NCBI GenBank assembly: GCA_020444425.1
Contig: JAHLLB010000019.1
Location: 19,785-83,784, forward strand
Length of the DNA stretch: 64,000 bases
Direction: 5' to 3'
Source: a bacterium
GTDB lineage: Bacteria; Electryoneota; Electryoneia; Electryoneales; Electryoneaceae
The notes beneath the pieces were generated by a model, which searched no databases, was not told the DNA's origin, and worked only from the letters and a program-made list of their open reading frames with translations. Position numbers and translations under genes: made by a program. Below are positions 55,183 to 64,000 of this stretch, one piece after another. Position 1 is the first letter of the stretch; each line of letters begins with the position of its first letter.

Positions 55183-55611
55183 TCACTCCGTTGAATTGGA
55201 GTCCCGTGTGGACGTTCGAGGTGTCGCATGCAAATAGCGGCCGTGGTTGTTATCCTCGTCCACCGGCAACGCTTCCACCTCGACCACCTCGATCTGCTCC
55301 GGCTCGCGTTGCGCATCAAGTTCGCGGTTTGACGAACGGACCGTCGTCTCAATCCTGTCCGGTTCGGGGCGTTGCCGTGCGCGTTCCAGCAAGCCGCGCG
55401 TCGCCTGCAGCAACGCCTGCCCGGCCAGTTTGAGCAACGGCACCGCAACGGTGGATGCCGCCTTGATCGCGGCGGCGTTGCGTTCTGCGTTGCCCGGTGA
55501 CAGAACAGATCCACCACGGCAGGATCCATCCCGGAGACGGTGTGACCGTCCCCAGCCGCGTCCACGGCCGCCGCCCATTCCCCGGCCGAATCCTCGTCCT
55601 CGCGGGCTCAT
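55183..55611 (-). CDS. Gly/Arg-rich small protein, unknown function
   Basis: 142 residues. The first 35 are almost entirely Gly, Arg, Met and Ser (RGRGFGRGMGGGRGRGWGR), the middle is helical and Ala/Leu-rich (AIKAASTVAVPLLKLAGQALLQATRGLLERA), and the end is acidic. No family recognised with confidence, though glycine-rich openings of this style accompany ORP/NifX genes in anaerobes. GGAGGAGGG lies just before the ATG. Possibly involved in cluster or RNA binding; unproven. Confidence 0.7.
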   Translation of the reverse strand: MSPRGRGFGRGMGGGRGRGWGRSHRLRDGSCRGGSVLSPGNAERNAAAIKAASTVAVPLLKLAGQALLQATRGLLERARQRPEPDRIETTVRSSNRELDAQREPEQIEVVEVEALPVDEDNNHGRYLHATPRTSTRDSNSTE

Positions 55612-55651
55612 AAACCCTCCTCCGCTGAACCTGTTGTTACCAGTTCGGCGG

Positions 55652-56053
55652 TTAGTCCTTGTCCTGTTTCATCTCGCGTTCGAGCGAATCCATCCGCTTG
55701 CGAATCGCTTTCAAATCGCTCTCGTAGGACTTCGCCTGTGCCTTGAGGAAATCGAGCTCATCCTCATCGTTGTAGCCGGGGAAGCCCTGTTCGGCCAACG
55801 GTTGCGCTGCCACTCCCGGTTGGAATCCACGTCCCATGCCGCCGCCCCAGCCGAAACCACGTCCGCGTCCGCCGCCGCCACCCTGACCGTGACGCCAGCC
55901 CATGCCGCCTCCGCCGCCGCCGAATCCGCGGCCACGTCCGCCACCAGCACCGGGATGCATGTAACCGGGTTCATGGAAGCCCGCGCAGTAACCCATGCCT
56001 CGGCCTGTCATTGGACCCTGGTTGTACGGGCCCCTCTTGTTTCCTTTCGCCAT
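55652..56053 (-). CDS. DUF5320-like glycine-rich protein
   Basis: 133 residues. It opens with GPYNQGPMTGRGMGYCAGF, very like the GPMTGRGxGYCAG start of DUF5320 proteins, continues with long Gly/Arg/Trp stretches and ends in a coiled-coil-like charged helix (DELDFLKAQAKSYESDLKAIRKRMDSLEREM). DUF5320 genes recur next to NifX/ORP and Mrp genes in anaerobic bacteria and archaea. AAGGAG precedes ATG 56053; longer upstream frame has no ribosome site. Confidence 0.82.
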   Translation of the reverse strand: MAKGNKRGPYNQGPMTGRGMGYCAGFHEPGYMHPGAGGGRGRGFGGGGGGMGWRHGQGGGGGRGRGFGWGGGMGRGFQPGVAAQPLAEQGFPGYNDEDELDFLKAQAKSYESDLKAIRKRMDSLEREMKQDKD

Positions 56054-56082
56054 CGTTCTACTCCTTCGTATCGTTTGTTGTG

Positions 56083-56463
56083 TTACCGGTGTCGTCCTCG
56101 ACGGTGTCGCATGCCCTGCCGTCTGCCGTGCCCGCAACCGGGCATGCGGAAGTCGTCACTCGCGATCGACCCGTTGAGGCAGGCGTCCACCACCTGCTCG
56201 ATGTCGCCGCGCACATGCGGGTAGATCTCAATGCCCGCCGCCTGCAGCGCCCGCTGCAAACCACGCGACAAGGTTCCGCAGATCACCTCCGTGATGCCCA
56301 ACGCCCGCAACGTTTCAGCGCGGGTGTACGGATCGTTGTCCGTGAGCAGGATGTCTTCCCGGATGATATCGCCACGTTCGGTTCGCTCACAGATCACGAG
56401 CCGGTTCGCGACGTCCAGTACCGGGGAAACGCGCCCCATCCATTGCGGTATCGCCACCTTCAT
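56083..56463 (-). CDS. NifX/ORP-family protein, first gene of the ORP-like operon
   Basis: 126 residues starting MKVAIPQWMGRVSPVLDVANRLVI, with EVICGTLSRGLQRALQAAGIEIYPHVRGDIEQVVDA and a C-terminal SDDFRMPGCG motif followed by a basic tail. The MPGC end is shared with the NifX-like protein at 18497. It lies divergent from the sigma-54 activator at 56674. No clear ribosome site is seen, and the GG-N10-GC site just upstream is too close to the start codon to be convincing. Confidence 0.83.
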   Translation of the reverse strand: MKVAIPQWMGRVSPVLDVANRLVICERTERGDIIREDILLTDNDPYTRAETLRALGITEVICGTLSRGLQRALQAAGIEIYPHVRGDIEQVVDACLNGSIASDDFRMPGCGHGRRQGMRHRRGRHR

Positions 56464-56673
56464 GCCGATTACTGGGCAGAAAGCAGGCCAGTTATTACTG
56501 CGCAATTGTCAGATTCCGTATCTGCCTGTCTTATAGATAGTTACAAAGAGTACTTCATGTTGCACTTGATGGACGGATTTTTGTATCTTGCAAGAGTTAT
56601 AAAACGTGATTCTTGCATTTTGCATGAATTGTTCGTGCAGTTTGTGGCGGATTGCAAGCCGGAGGAGGGGACG
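56464..56673. promoter_or_regulatory. AT-rich divergent control region of the ORP-like locus
   Basis: 210 bases between the minus operon and the activator, clearly richer in A and T than the flanking genes and containing several TTGCA/TGCAA half-sites (around 56560, 56613, 56624 and 56631). A shared control region is expected by analogy with the divergent orp operons of Desulfovibrio. I cannot define promoters inside it. Confidence 0.45.
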
Positions 56674-58041
<1,368 letters not shown>

Positions 58042-58398
58042 TGACATCAGCGAACTTGAATGCCGGTTCAAGGTGCTGAGTTTGGTCAAGTTCCTCCGAC
58101 TCGATTCTTGATGGATCAGAGGAATCGTGCAACGATCCGGTCAGCAGCACGGGACACTGGGAACATCGGAAAATCCTACTCTCGCGATGGTTCCGGGGGA
58201 CGCTTAATCTTGAGTTACACAGCAGGGAGAATACAATCACAAACAGCGAATTATGTGTCTCCTGAGCGAATCGGCTGCATGTATATCGCTGCGGGGCCGT
58301 TTAAAAACTAACGCTTGCTCGGGCGTGAGGACTGGATTACATTTCACACAGAATTATAAGTAATATACGCACAACGGGTTGAGTCCCGGGGAGCAGGC
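58042..58398 (+). other. Intergenic stretch
   Basis: 357 bases between the activator and the phospholipase gene. No gene is recognisable. An AT-rich patch with a TATAAG/TAATAT-type sequence at 58355-58366 could be a -10 element for the downstream gene. Confidence 0.4.
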
Positions 58399-59289
58399 AT
58401 GCGGACATGGATGGCGGTTTGGGTCGTGGCCGGTGGGTTGATGCTGACGGTGGGGACCGCGCTAGCGGACAGCACGAACCACAAGGACACCTTGTTCGAG
58501 GATCAACTGGCGATTTTTGAGCCGAAATACCTGATTTTCGACGGCAATGGCGACATCAAATTCTTCCTTAGCAGCCACCTCCGTCTGCTGCGTTTCAGCC
58601 AGTACAGCACTTACGCGCCCGATGTCGGTTTCCTGATGAACATCAAGGCGTTCTGGGCGTTCTCGACAGAGGATTCGCAACCGTTTGAGGAAATCAACTG
58701 GAATCCCGAAGTGCTGGTGCGTTGGAAGGTTCCGACCGACAATCCATGGTTGCCGCACCGGTTGGCGTTGGCCCGGGCGCATGAGTCGGACGGCGCGGCG
58801 TCCGACAGTTCACGCGGCTGGGACCGTTGGAAAGTGTACAGCGCGTGGTGGGTCCCGTTCGGGGATGAGAGTTACCTCGAGATCGAGGGCTCGGCGTGGC
58901 TGGTCGCGGCGTTGGAACACCACTGGGCGCCGGACATGCCAACGTATCTCGGCTTCATGAACTGGCTGGTCACGGTGCGGACAAAATCCCTGTTCGGCAA
59001 GGTGGAATTCCGGGTCACGGACAACCAGCGGGCGATGGCGTACGACGCGGTGCAGAACGCGGACGGCCACCTACCGCACCCACGCGCGCATCCCGACCAG
59101 ACGCGGTGGTATGTGCATGTGCCGATCATCCCGAGCGTGCGTGTCGGCGCCGGGGTGAAGCTGCCGTGGGACTGGGAGGACTTTTACATTTACGCCGAAT
59201 ATTTCAGTGGATACGGCGAGGAGCTGTACGCGTTCAACCAGAAGTCGTCCACACTTCGCGCCGGCATTGCAATTGTGCGGGATTTGTAG
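58399..59289 (+). CDS. pldA: Outer-membrane phospholipase A (PldA-like)
   Basis: 296 residues with a signal peptide (AVWVVAGGLMLTVGTALA) and a beta-barrel composition. The OMPLA active-site region is clear: LARAHESDG (His128, Ser130, with the Gly two residues on) followed by SSRGWDR. In E. coli the triad is His142, Ser144 and Asn156; the residue matching Asn156 is Asp142 here. It also has a TDNQRAMAYD segment resembling the calcium-site area and a YFSGYGEELY segment similar to the conserved YxxGYGExL. It would hydrolyse phospholipids that reach the outer leaflet. No operon partners are seen. Confidence 0.82.
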   Translation: MRTWMAVWVVAGGLMLTVGTALADSTNHKDTLFEDQLAIFEPKYLIFDGNGDIKFFLSSHLRLLRFSQYSTYAPDVGFLMNIKAFWAFSTEDSQPFEEINWNPEVLVRWKVPTDNPWLPHRLALARAHESDGAASDSSRGWDRWKVYSAWWVPFGDESYLEIEGSAWLVAALEHHWAPDMPTYLGFMNWLVTVRTKSLFGKVEFRVTDNQRAMAYDAVQNADGHLPHPRAHPDQTRWYVHVPIIPSVRVGAGVKLPWDWEDFYIYAEYFSGYGEELYAFNQKSSTLRAGIAIVRDL

Positions 59290-59328
59290 CCAATCCCGTC
59301 TGTAAACCGAGTTCCGAGTCAGGTTCCG

Positions 59329-60345
59329 CTACTTCAACAAGACGATTTTCCGCACCTGACTGGCCGAATCCTCGAAGCAGGCGCGGACGAAATACACCCC
59401 ACTCGCCAGGCAGGTCGCATCGATGCTGAACTGATGCGGCCCAGCGGCTGAAAGCCCGCGATAGACATCCGTCACACGGCGGCCGAGGATGTCCCACACA
59501 CCAACACGCAGATAGCCAGCATGCGGCAACTCGATCGTGACTGTCGTCGCGTCATTGAACGGGTTGGGATGGATGGGGCACAATCTCCACGAATCGGCAG
59601 GTGCCTTCGTCGAAGCAACTGCAGCGTCAAGCTGTGGATCACCGATCCGCTGCGCATACAGTTTTTCAACGTGAAAATCGTCGTAGTTGTCGCCTGTGCT
59701 ACCGCGCTGGTCCACCCAGACCGCGAACGCTCCGCCGGTACCATCATTGATGAGATACGGTGTTTTCTGATCGGCGGGTGCGTTGCACAACACCTGCGGC
59801 GTTTCATAACCCGGAGCAGGCAACCCGTCTTCCAGAATTCGCGTGTAGAAAAGGTCACTGGTTTCGCCGTTGCGCAAATACGCCGCGAGCAACAGACTGT
59901 TGTCGCTGGCGACAAGAATGTCTCGGCTCACGCGGATGGATTCAGCTGAAGCGAGGACAACGCCGCCGGGTGGGTCAAGTATGGGGCTGCCGTCCGCGAT
60001 GGAATAGCGCTGCACGAGCAGTTGTTCTAAGGTGTTATCCCACGCAAGCCAGAAACTGCCGGCATCCGGCGAAGCGATACCCGTGCAATGGTTGTAGGAC
60101 CAGTTATCTCCGGTGACCAGTGGCACTGGATCTGGTCCCCAGAGAAGGGAACCGTCGAACCCGATCAGACAGCCTCGCAACTCCCCTTGATCGTTTAAAT
60201 GGGCGAGCCAAGTCACCAGCACCCCCTCCACCGCGAGTAGATGGACATCGCTGAGAATCACGCTGGGTGCTTCGCCAGTGAAACTGATCGGATCATCCCA
60301 CAACAATTCGCCGTCCGAGTTAAACCGTTGCAGCTGATGTGCCAT
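59329..60345 (-). CDS. C-terminal part of a frameshifted secreted protein with type IX sorting domain
   Basis: 338 codons from ATG 60345. It directly continues the protein read in another phase from 62438: both parts share a repeating theme of RFDxxGxxLW segments (here QRFNSDGELLWDDPISF). The C-terminal 90 residues form a sorting domain (IHPNPFNDATTVTIELP ... GVYFVRACF). No signal peptide. By itself it would not be exported, so it is either part of a broken gene or the result of a one-base sequence error near 60346-60352. Confidence 0.75.
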   Translation of the reverse strand: MAHQLQRFNSDGELLWDDPISFTGEAPSVILSDVHLLAVEGVLVTWLAHLNDQGELRGCLIGFDGSLLWGPDPVPLVTGDNWSYNHCTGIASPDAGSFWLAWDNTLEQLLVQRYSIADGSPILDPPGGVVLASAESIRVSRDILVASDNSLLLAAYLRNGETSDLFYTRILEDGLPAPGYETPQVLCNAPADQKTPYLINDGTGGAFAVWVDQRGSTGDNYDDFHVEKLYAQRIGDPQLDAAVASTKAPADSWRLCPIHPNPFNDATTVTIELPHAGYLRVGVWDILGRRVTDVYRGLSAAGPHQFSIDATCLASGVYFVRACFEDSASQVRKIVLLK

Positions 60346-62438
60346 CGGTTCTCATTCGTATCCCAGCACACGATGTAACTACCGTCCGCCAGACGAATGG
60401 CGTCAAGTGAAAATACGTTGTTGTAGCTGTGGACGATTGGCAGGTAGGAGAGTGTGCCGTCGGTCCACATTGGCTGGCCATTCGGGTCAAAACGCTGAGC
60501 GCCGATGCTGTTGTCGTTGTTGCCGTGTTCGAACACGACGCAGACGCCCCCATCATCCGTTGGCAACAGCTCAAGATCATGCATGTTTTCGCCTTCCGGA
60601 TCGGTGGCGAAACTGATCCCCTGAGGCCCCCAGAGATGCTCACCCTGTGGCGAGAATTTGTCCAGCCGGAGAATCTTTCTCCAGAAGTCGTTGTACGTGA
60701 TTGACGCGGCGATGACGGCACCATCGGCACCGGCTGCCAGCTTCAGCTTGTCGTGGTAGGTTTCGTTTGTACTGGCAGGCTCAAACACGCGGATTCCCTG
60801 GTCTCCGAACAGACGTTCGCCTGTGTCGGGATTCATCGCCTGCAGTCGGGTCGTATCCTGGGAAAACGGTTTTTCGAAGGTGTACAGCGAATAGAGGATG
60901 CTCTGCTGAAAGATCGACATGCCATAGGTCACTGGTCCCGTCGACTCCCGGGCAACGGCAATACCCGAATGCGACGTCAACAATTCGTGCTGGCTGGTGT
61001 CATAGTCGAACAACGAGATGCGTCCGTAGTCCGTACCGGAATTCGTATACGTAAACCCAAACAGATACGCCTGGTTGTCCTGCATCAGGGTGCCGCGGAA
61101 ATGAGAACCGATTGACGAATTCTCGAACAACCGGCTTTCGACTTGATCCAGAAGCAATTCACCACTTGGAGAGACATGTTGAATGTGAGGTCCGCCATTT
61201 CCCAAATCCGAATTGTCAAACACCAGGATTATCCCGGAGTCTCCATCCGGCTGGATATGATACCATCTGAAATGTATGTAGTTGGGCCAACTAATTCCCA
61301 ATCCCTCGTCATACGTTCCGTCCGGATCCCGCCAATACCTTTCACATTCGTCCATTCCGGCGATTTTCTGTACGTGGCTGCCCCAAGCGACCACAGCCGT
61401 ATCTGTAGTCAATGTTTCCAGCCGTAGATCAGTAGTACTGTGGTTATACATTTCAGACACAAGTTCACCATCTTCACCCCAAAGGCGCTGGCCATCCGTG
61501 CTGAGACGCTGAACTCTTGCACGATCTTGATCCCAATCGCCGATATCGACGGTGAACGCGGCAAACAGTCCGCCGAGACTGTCGGCTGAAACGTTCAAGC
61601 GATAGAGATCACTCTGCACAGAAGTGAGCAGCACGCCCCGGCTGTCGGACCATAAGCGTTGTCCGGACGCGTCAAACCGTTCCGCAGCGAGACGATTGAC
61701 CCCGAGCGTTAGCCAGAATTCGTTCCACGCGACAATCACACCGCCGAAACCATCGGGTTCAAGGCAATGCGGCTTGTGAAACGTCGCGTTCTGCCGTGTA
61801 GCGACAACGAGTCCACCCTCCGGCCAGGACGGGTCAACACTGCCGTCCGGCATCAGGTGCGTGAGCCGGAGTTGAGTTCTGGCCTGCCACGACACGAAGA
61901 CGCTGCCATCCTCGCCGGCGACCACGTTCGCGTACTCAACCGCTTGTTGTGGGCGGGCGATCGGGATGCCTTTCAGCCGGTGGCGGCCATCTTCCCGCCA
62001 TCGCAATGTGCCATCAGATGTGACCTTCTGGGCGAAGACTTCGAAGTTACCGATCAGGCTTGGCGAATCACGGGCATCGAGCCAGACAAATACCCAACCG
62101 TCGGGTACAGCAACGACTCCGGCGGGCAATTGTTCGCCATAAGCTTGCGCGAGACGGATGCCGTCCGCAGACCAGAGCATGGTCGTGTCGGCGTTGATGA
62201 GTTGGCCGAACAGCCCGAGATCGCCGTCCCGGTCATCCCGCCAGATTACCAGTGCTTCGTCGCCAGTGAGACTGCTGGTGCAGACGAATTCATGGTCAAT
62301 CGTATAGCTGCGATGAACTCGGGCGCCGTTCGCCGGGGTCCAGAGCCGGTCTGCGAAAGCGGAAGTCGTCAGGAACAGCGTTGCAGAAGCTGCGAGCAGG
62401 AAACTGTAGAAGGCACAGCTGTGATTGCGTGTGATCAT
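60258..62438 (-). CDS. N-terminal part of a frameshifted secreted repeat protein
   Basis: 726 codons. Signal peptide (YSFLLAASATLFLTTSAFA), then many repeats of about 60-90 residues with the pattern VIWRDDRDGDLGLFGQLINADTTMLW, QRLSTDGQRLWGEDG and RFDPNGQPMW, which look like blades of a beta-propeller. After DGSYIVCWDTNENRW the frame switches to unrelated sequence and stops, while the phase at 60345 continues the repeat and the sorting domain. Joined, the product would be about 1035 residues and surface-exported. Confidence 0.78.
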   Translation of the reverse strand: MITRNHSCAFYSFLLAASATLFLTTSAFADRLWTPANGARVHRSYTIDHEFVCTSSLTGDEALVIWRDDRDGDLGLFGQLINADTTMLWSADGIRLAQAYGEQLPAGVVAVPDGWVFVWLDARDSPSLIGNFEVFAQKVTSDGTLRWREDGRHRLKGIPIARPQQAVEYANVVAGEDGSVFVSWQARTQLRLTHLMPDGSVDPSWPEGGLVVATRQNATFHKPHCLEPDGFGGVIVAWNEFWLTLGVNRLAAERFDASGQRLWSDSRGVLLTSVQSDLYRLNVSADSLGGLFAAFTVDIGDWDQDRARVQRLSTDGQRLWGEDGELVSEMYNHSTTDLRLETLTTDTAVVAWGSHVQKIAGMDECERYWRDPDGTYDEGLGISWPNYIHFRWYHIQPDGDSGIILVFDNSDLGNGGPHIQHVSPSGELLLDQVESRLFENSSIGSHFRGTLMQDNQAYLFGFTYTNSGTDYGRISLFDYDTSQHELLTSHSGIAVARESTGPVTYGMSIFQQSILYSLYTFEKPFSQDTTRLQAMNPDTGERLFGDQGIRVFEPASTNETYHDKLKLAAGADGAVIAASITYNDFWRKILRLDKFSPQGEHLWGPQGISFATDPEGENMHDLELLPTDDGGVCVVFEHGNNDNSIGAQRFDPNGQPMWTDGTLSYLPIVHSYNNVFSLDAIRLADGSYIVCWDTNENRWHISCNGLTRTANCCGMIRSVSLAKHPA

Positions 62439-62547
62439 AATTCACTCCTTACAGCGATAGACTCGTTCGCACAATGTACGACAACGACCGGCACGTAGTA
62501 CCGCATTTGCGAGAAGTTGGATAAAAAGTAATGGCGCTTCAAATACG

Positions 62548-63831
62548 TTACGCGTCAACCGTTACGCTGGTAACGCCGACCGGACGGATGGCAAGCTCGT
62601 GTACGCAACCGTGCTCTAGGTACAGTTCCATCCAGTCGCTGTAGTCGTTGAAGTCGTCCTCGTGCACGAACGCGAGGATGGTTCCGGCGAACCCGCCGCC
62701 GTGGATGCGGCAGACACCACGTCCGCGTTGCGCGAAAAACACCTGGCTCGCGCCGAGCGCCAGCGCCACCGGCTGATCCTGGCCGCCGCCACTGCCCGGT
62801 ACGATGTTCTGCAGGCATTGGCTGGACGACCACCCACTCTGCTTGACCAGTTCGAGGTAGCGTTCGAGATTTCCCTCCCGCAGCGCATGACGCATCCCTT
62901 CGACGCGCTGATTTTCCGTGAAGAAATGCAGCGTCCGCAGCACCGCGCGATCGCCATGCGCGGATCGCAGCTCACGCATCCGTGGCCAGACACGCAACGG
63001 GTCCAGTTCGCCCAGGACCTCCGCGCCGAGCAGGTTCGCGGCGGCCTTCATTTCGGTCGGGATGGCGGCGTATTCATGGCTCAGGCCGGCGTGGCTGCCG
63101 CCGGAATCGACCACCACCAGCACAAATTCCCCGCTAGAGAAATCGGCGCTGATCTTCTCGATGGCCGGGTTGGTTTCGTCCGCGAAGTCGATGTACTGAA
63201 TGCCGCCCACCGCGGACGCGAGCTGATCCATCAGGCCGCACGGTTTCCCGAAGTGTGTATTCTCGGCGTATTGGCCGATTTGCGCCAGCTCGACCGAGTT
63301 GATGCGGTTGTCGTTGTAGAGGTGGTTGAAGATGCCGCCGATCAACACTTCGAGCGCGGCGGACGACGACAATCCCGACCCCACCGGCACACGGGATTCG
63401 AGGCAGGCGTCGAAGCCACCGAAAGCATAACCGCGTTTGTTGAACCCGTCCGCGACCCCGCGCAGCAACGCCTCCGTGCTGTTTTTCTCGGCGTCAACCG
63501 GTGTCAGGGACGATACATCGACGCTGAACTCGTCGTCGTAGCCGCGTGAGACGAGGGTGATGTAGTTGTCTTCCCGGAGACGTACCGCCGCAACCATATC
63601 GTGCGTCACCGATCCGGCGAGCACCTTTCCGTGGTTGTGGTCGGTGTGGTTGCCGGCGAGTTCAGTGCGTCCCGGCGCGCTGATGAAGACGGGTGCAGGG
63701 CCGCCAGGTGCGTGCTTGTCGAGACACGCGGCAAGCTCGGTGTAGCGCGCGCGCTGGTCGTCGAGTTCATCCCCCGGATACAGGGTGGCGAGCGTTGACC
63801 GGGGCTGGGGGTATATGTTGTTAATGGCCAT
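62548..63831 (-). CDS. galK: Galactokinase (GHMP kinase)
   Basis: 427-residue cytoplasmic kinase converting galactose to galactose-1-phosphate with ATP. Motifs: galactokinase signature GRTELAGNHTDHNHGKVLAG (the family usually has GRTEIGGNHTDHQ), the GHMP ATP-binding loop PVGSGLSSSAALEV, and the C-terminal HGGGFAGTILAFV. A probable catalytic Asp lies in CGLMDQLASAVGG. ATG 63831 is preferred; TTG 63840 would add three residues. No other Leloir-pathway gene is visible in the window. Confidence 0.9.
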   Translation of the reverse strand: MAINNIYPQPRSTLATLYPGDELDDQRARYTELAACLDKHAPGGPAPVFISAPGRTELAGNHTDHNHGKVLAGSVTHDMVAAVRLREDNYITLVSRGYDDEFSVDVSSLTPVDAEKNSTEALLRGVADGFNKRGYAFGGFDACLESRVPVGSGLSSSAALEVLIGGIFNHLYNDNRINSVELAQIGQYAENTHFGKPCGLMDQLASAVGGIQYIDFADETNPAIEKISADFSSGEFVLVVVDSGGSHAGLSHEYAAIPTEMKAAANLLGAEVLGELDPLRVWPRMRELRSAHGDRAVLRTLHFFTENQRVEGMRHALREGNLERYLELVKQSGWSSSQCLQNIVPGSGGGQDQPVALALGASQVFFAQRGRGVCRIHGGGFAGTILAFVHEDDFNDYSDWMELYLEHGCVHELAIRPVGVTSVTVDA

Positions 63832-63868
63832 GTCTAGCAACCAGTTTGTTTTTCTACTTCCCAGGCTT

Positions 63869-64000
63869 CATGCCCTCGGGCTTTAGCCCGGGATGATCCA
63901 CCAACCAAACCATCACCGCACTCATGCCCTCGGGCTTTAGCCCGGGATGATCCACCAACCAAACCATCACCGCACTCATGCCCTCGGGCTTTAGCCCGGG
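63869..64000 (+). repeat. 54-bp tandem repeat with internal palindrome, cut by the window edge
   Basis: Unit starts at 63869, 63923 and 63977 (54 bases apart); the third is incomplete at the window end. Copies look identical. Each has a palindromic core CGGGCTTTAGCCCG followed by a constant segment beginning ATGATCCACC. The identical 'spacers' exclude a CRISPR array. It lies upstream of galK. Confidence 0.85.

Noticed and set aside
56475..56490. GG-N10-GC site on the minus strand before the first ORP-operon gene
   Set aside because: The -12 half is poor and the predicted start would fall at the start codon, leaving no leader or ribosome site.
63869..64000. Possible CRISPR array
   Set aside because: The segments between palindromic cores are identical in all copies, so there are no spacers, and no cas gene is nearby.

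Overview
This 64 kb window looks like chromosomal DNA of an anaerobic or facultatively anaerobic, diderm bacterium, most likely from the FCB superphylum (Bacteroidota/Calditrichota/KSB1-type lineages). Three large exported proteins end in the YPNPFN-type C-terminal sorting domain used by type IX secretion. There is also an outer-membrane phospholipase, an outer-membrane metal-efflux channel and a complete alternative complex III. I cannot place it more precisely from sequence alone. The window starts inside one gene (narH) and ends inside a tandem repeat.

Layout. (1) 1-13.4 kb, plus strand: a respiratory operon with the end of narH, narJ, narI, two NarK-type transporters, the six genes of alternative complex III (actA-F) and a hemerythrin-like protein. 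Genes are tightly packed, often with ATGA overlaps. (2) 13.4-14.96 kb: gene-poor, with a peptidase remnant, a small ORF and the 3' part of a tRNA-Arg gene followed by a terminator, which reads as a scar of site-specific integration. (3) 14.96-16.77 kb: four gene fragments (a PhnD-like binding protein, a sulfate-binding protein, a CysW-like permease and the end of CysA) joined by deletions. (4) 16.8-24.0 kb: a PAS/sigma-54 activator, a NifX-like protein, a histidine kinase, a CBS protein, a receiver domain fused to a DASS anion transporter, and a second receiver protein. (5) 24.9-39.4 kb: a metal (probably copper/silver) module with a CopB-type ATPase, a SHOCT protein, a secreted His-rich protein, CusC/CusB/CusA-like efflux and a ZraS/ZraR-like two-component system. 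(6) 39.7-42.7 kb: a secreted beta-propeller protein. (7) 43.1-51.5 kb: two divergent units. The minus unit encodes a NifX-DUF1847 fusion, a universal-stress-like protein and a second PAS/sigma-54 activator. The plus unit encodes a membrane redox complex of the DsrMKJOP/Hmc type, with a multihaem cytochrome fused to the NrfD subunit. (8) 51.6-58.0 kb: a nine-gene minus-strand unit resembling the orange protein (ORP) operons of anaerobes, divergent from a third PAS/sigma-54 activator. (9) 58.4-64 kb: phospholipase A, a frameshifted secreted protein, galactokinase and 54-bp tandem repeats.

The unifying theme is sigma-54. I find six -24/-12-like promoters in front of genes in regions 4, 5 and 7. 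Three are close to consensus (27545, 29297 and 46137 on the minus strand) and three are weaker. They sit beside one NtrC-type response regulator and three PAS-AAA+-Fis activators. Each of the three PAS activators lies next to NifX/ORP-like genes (five paralogues in the window), so the cell appears to duplicate a control circuit that ties redox or metal sensing to metal efflux, a quinone-linked redox complex and iron-sulfur/Mo-Cu-type accessory proteins.
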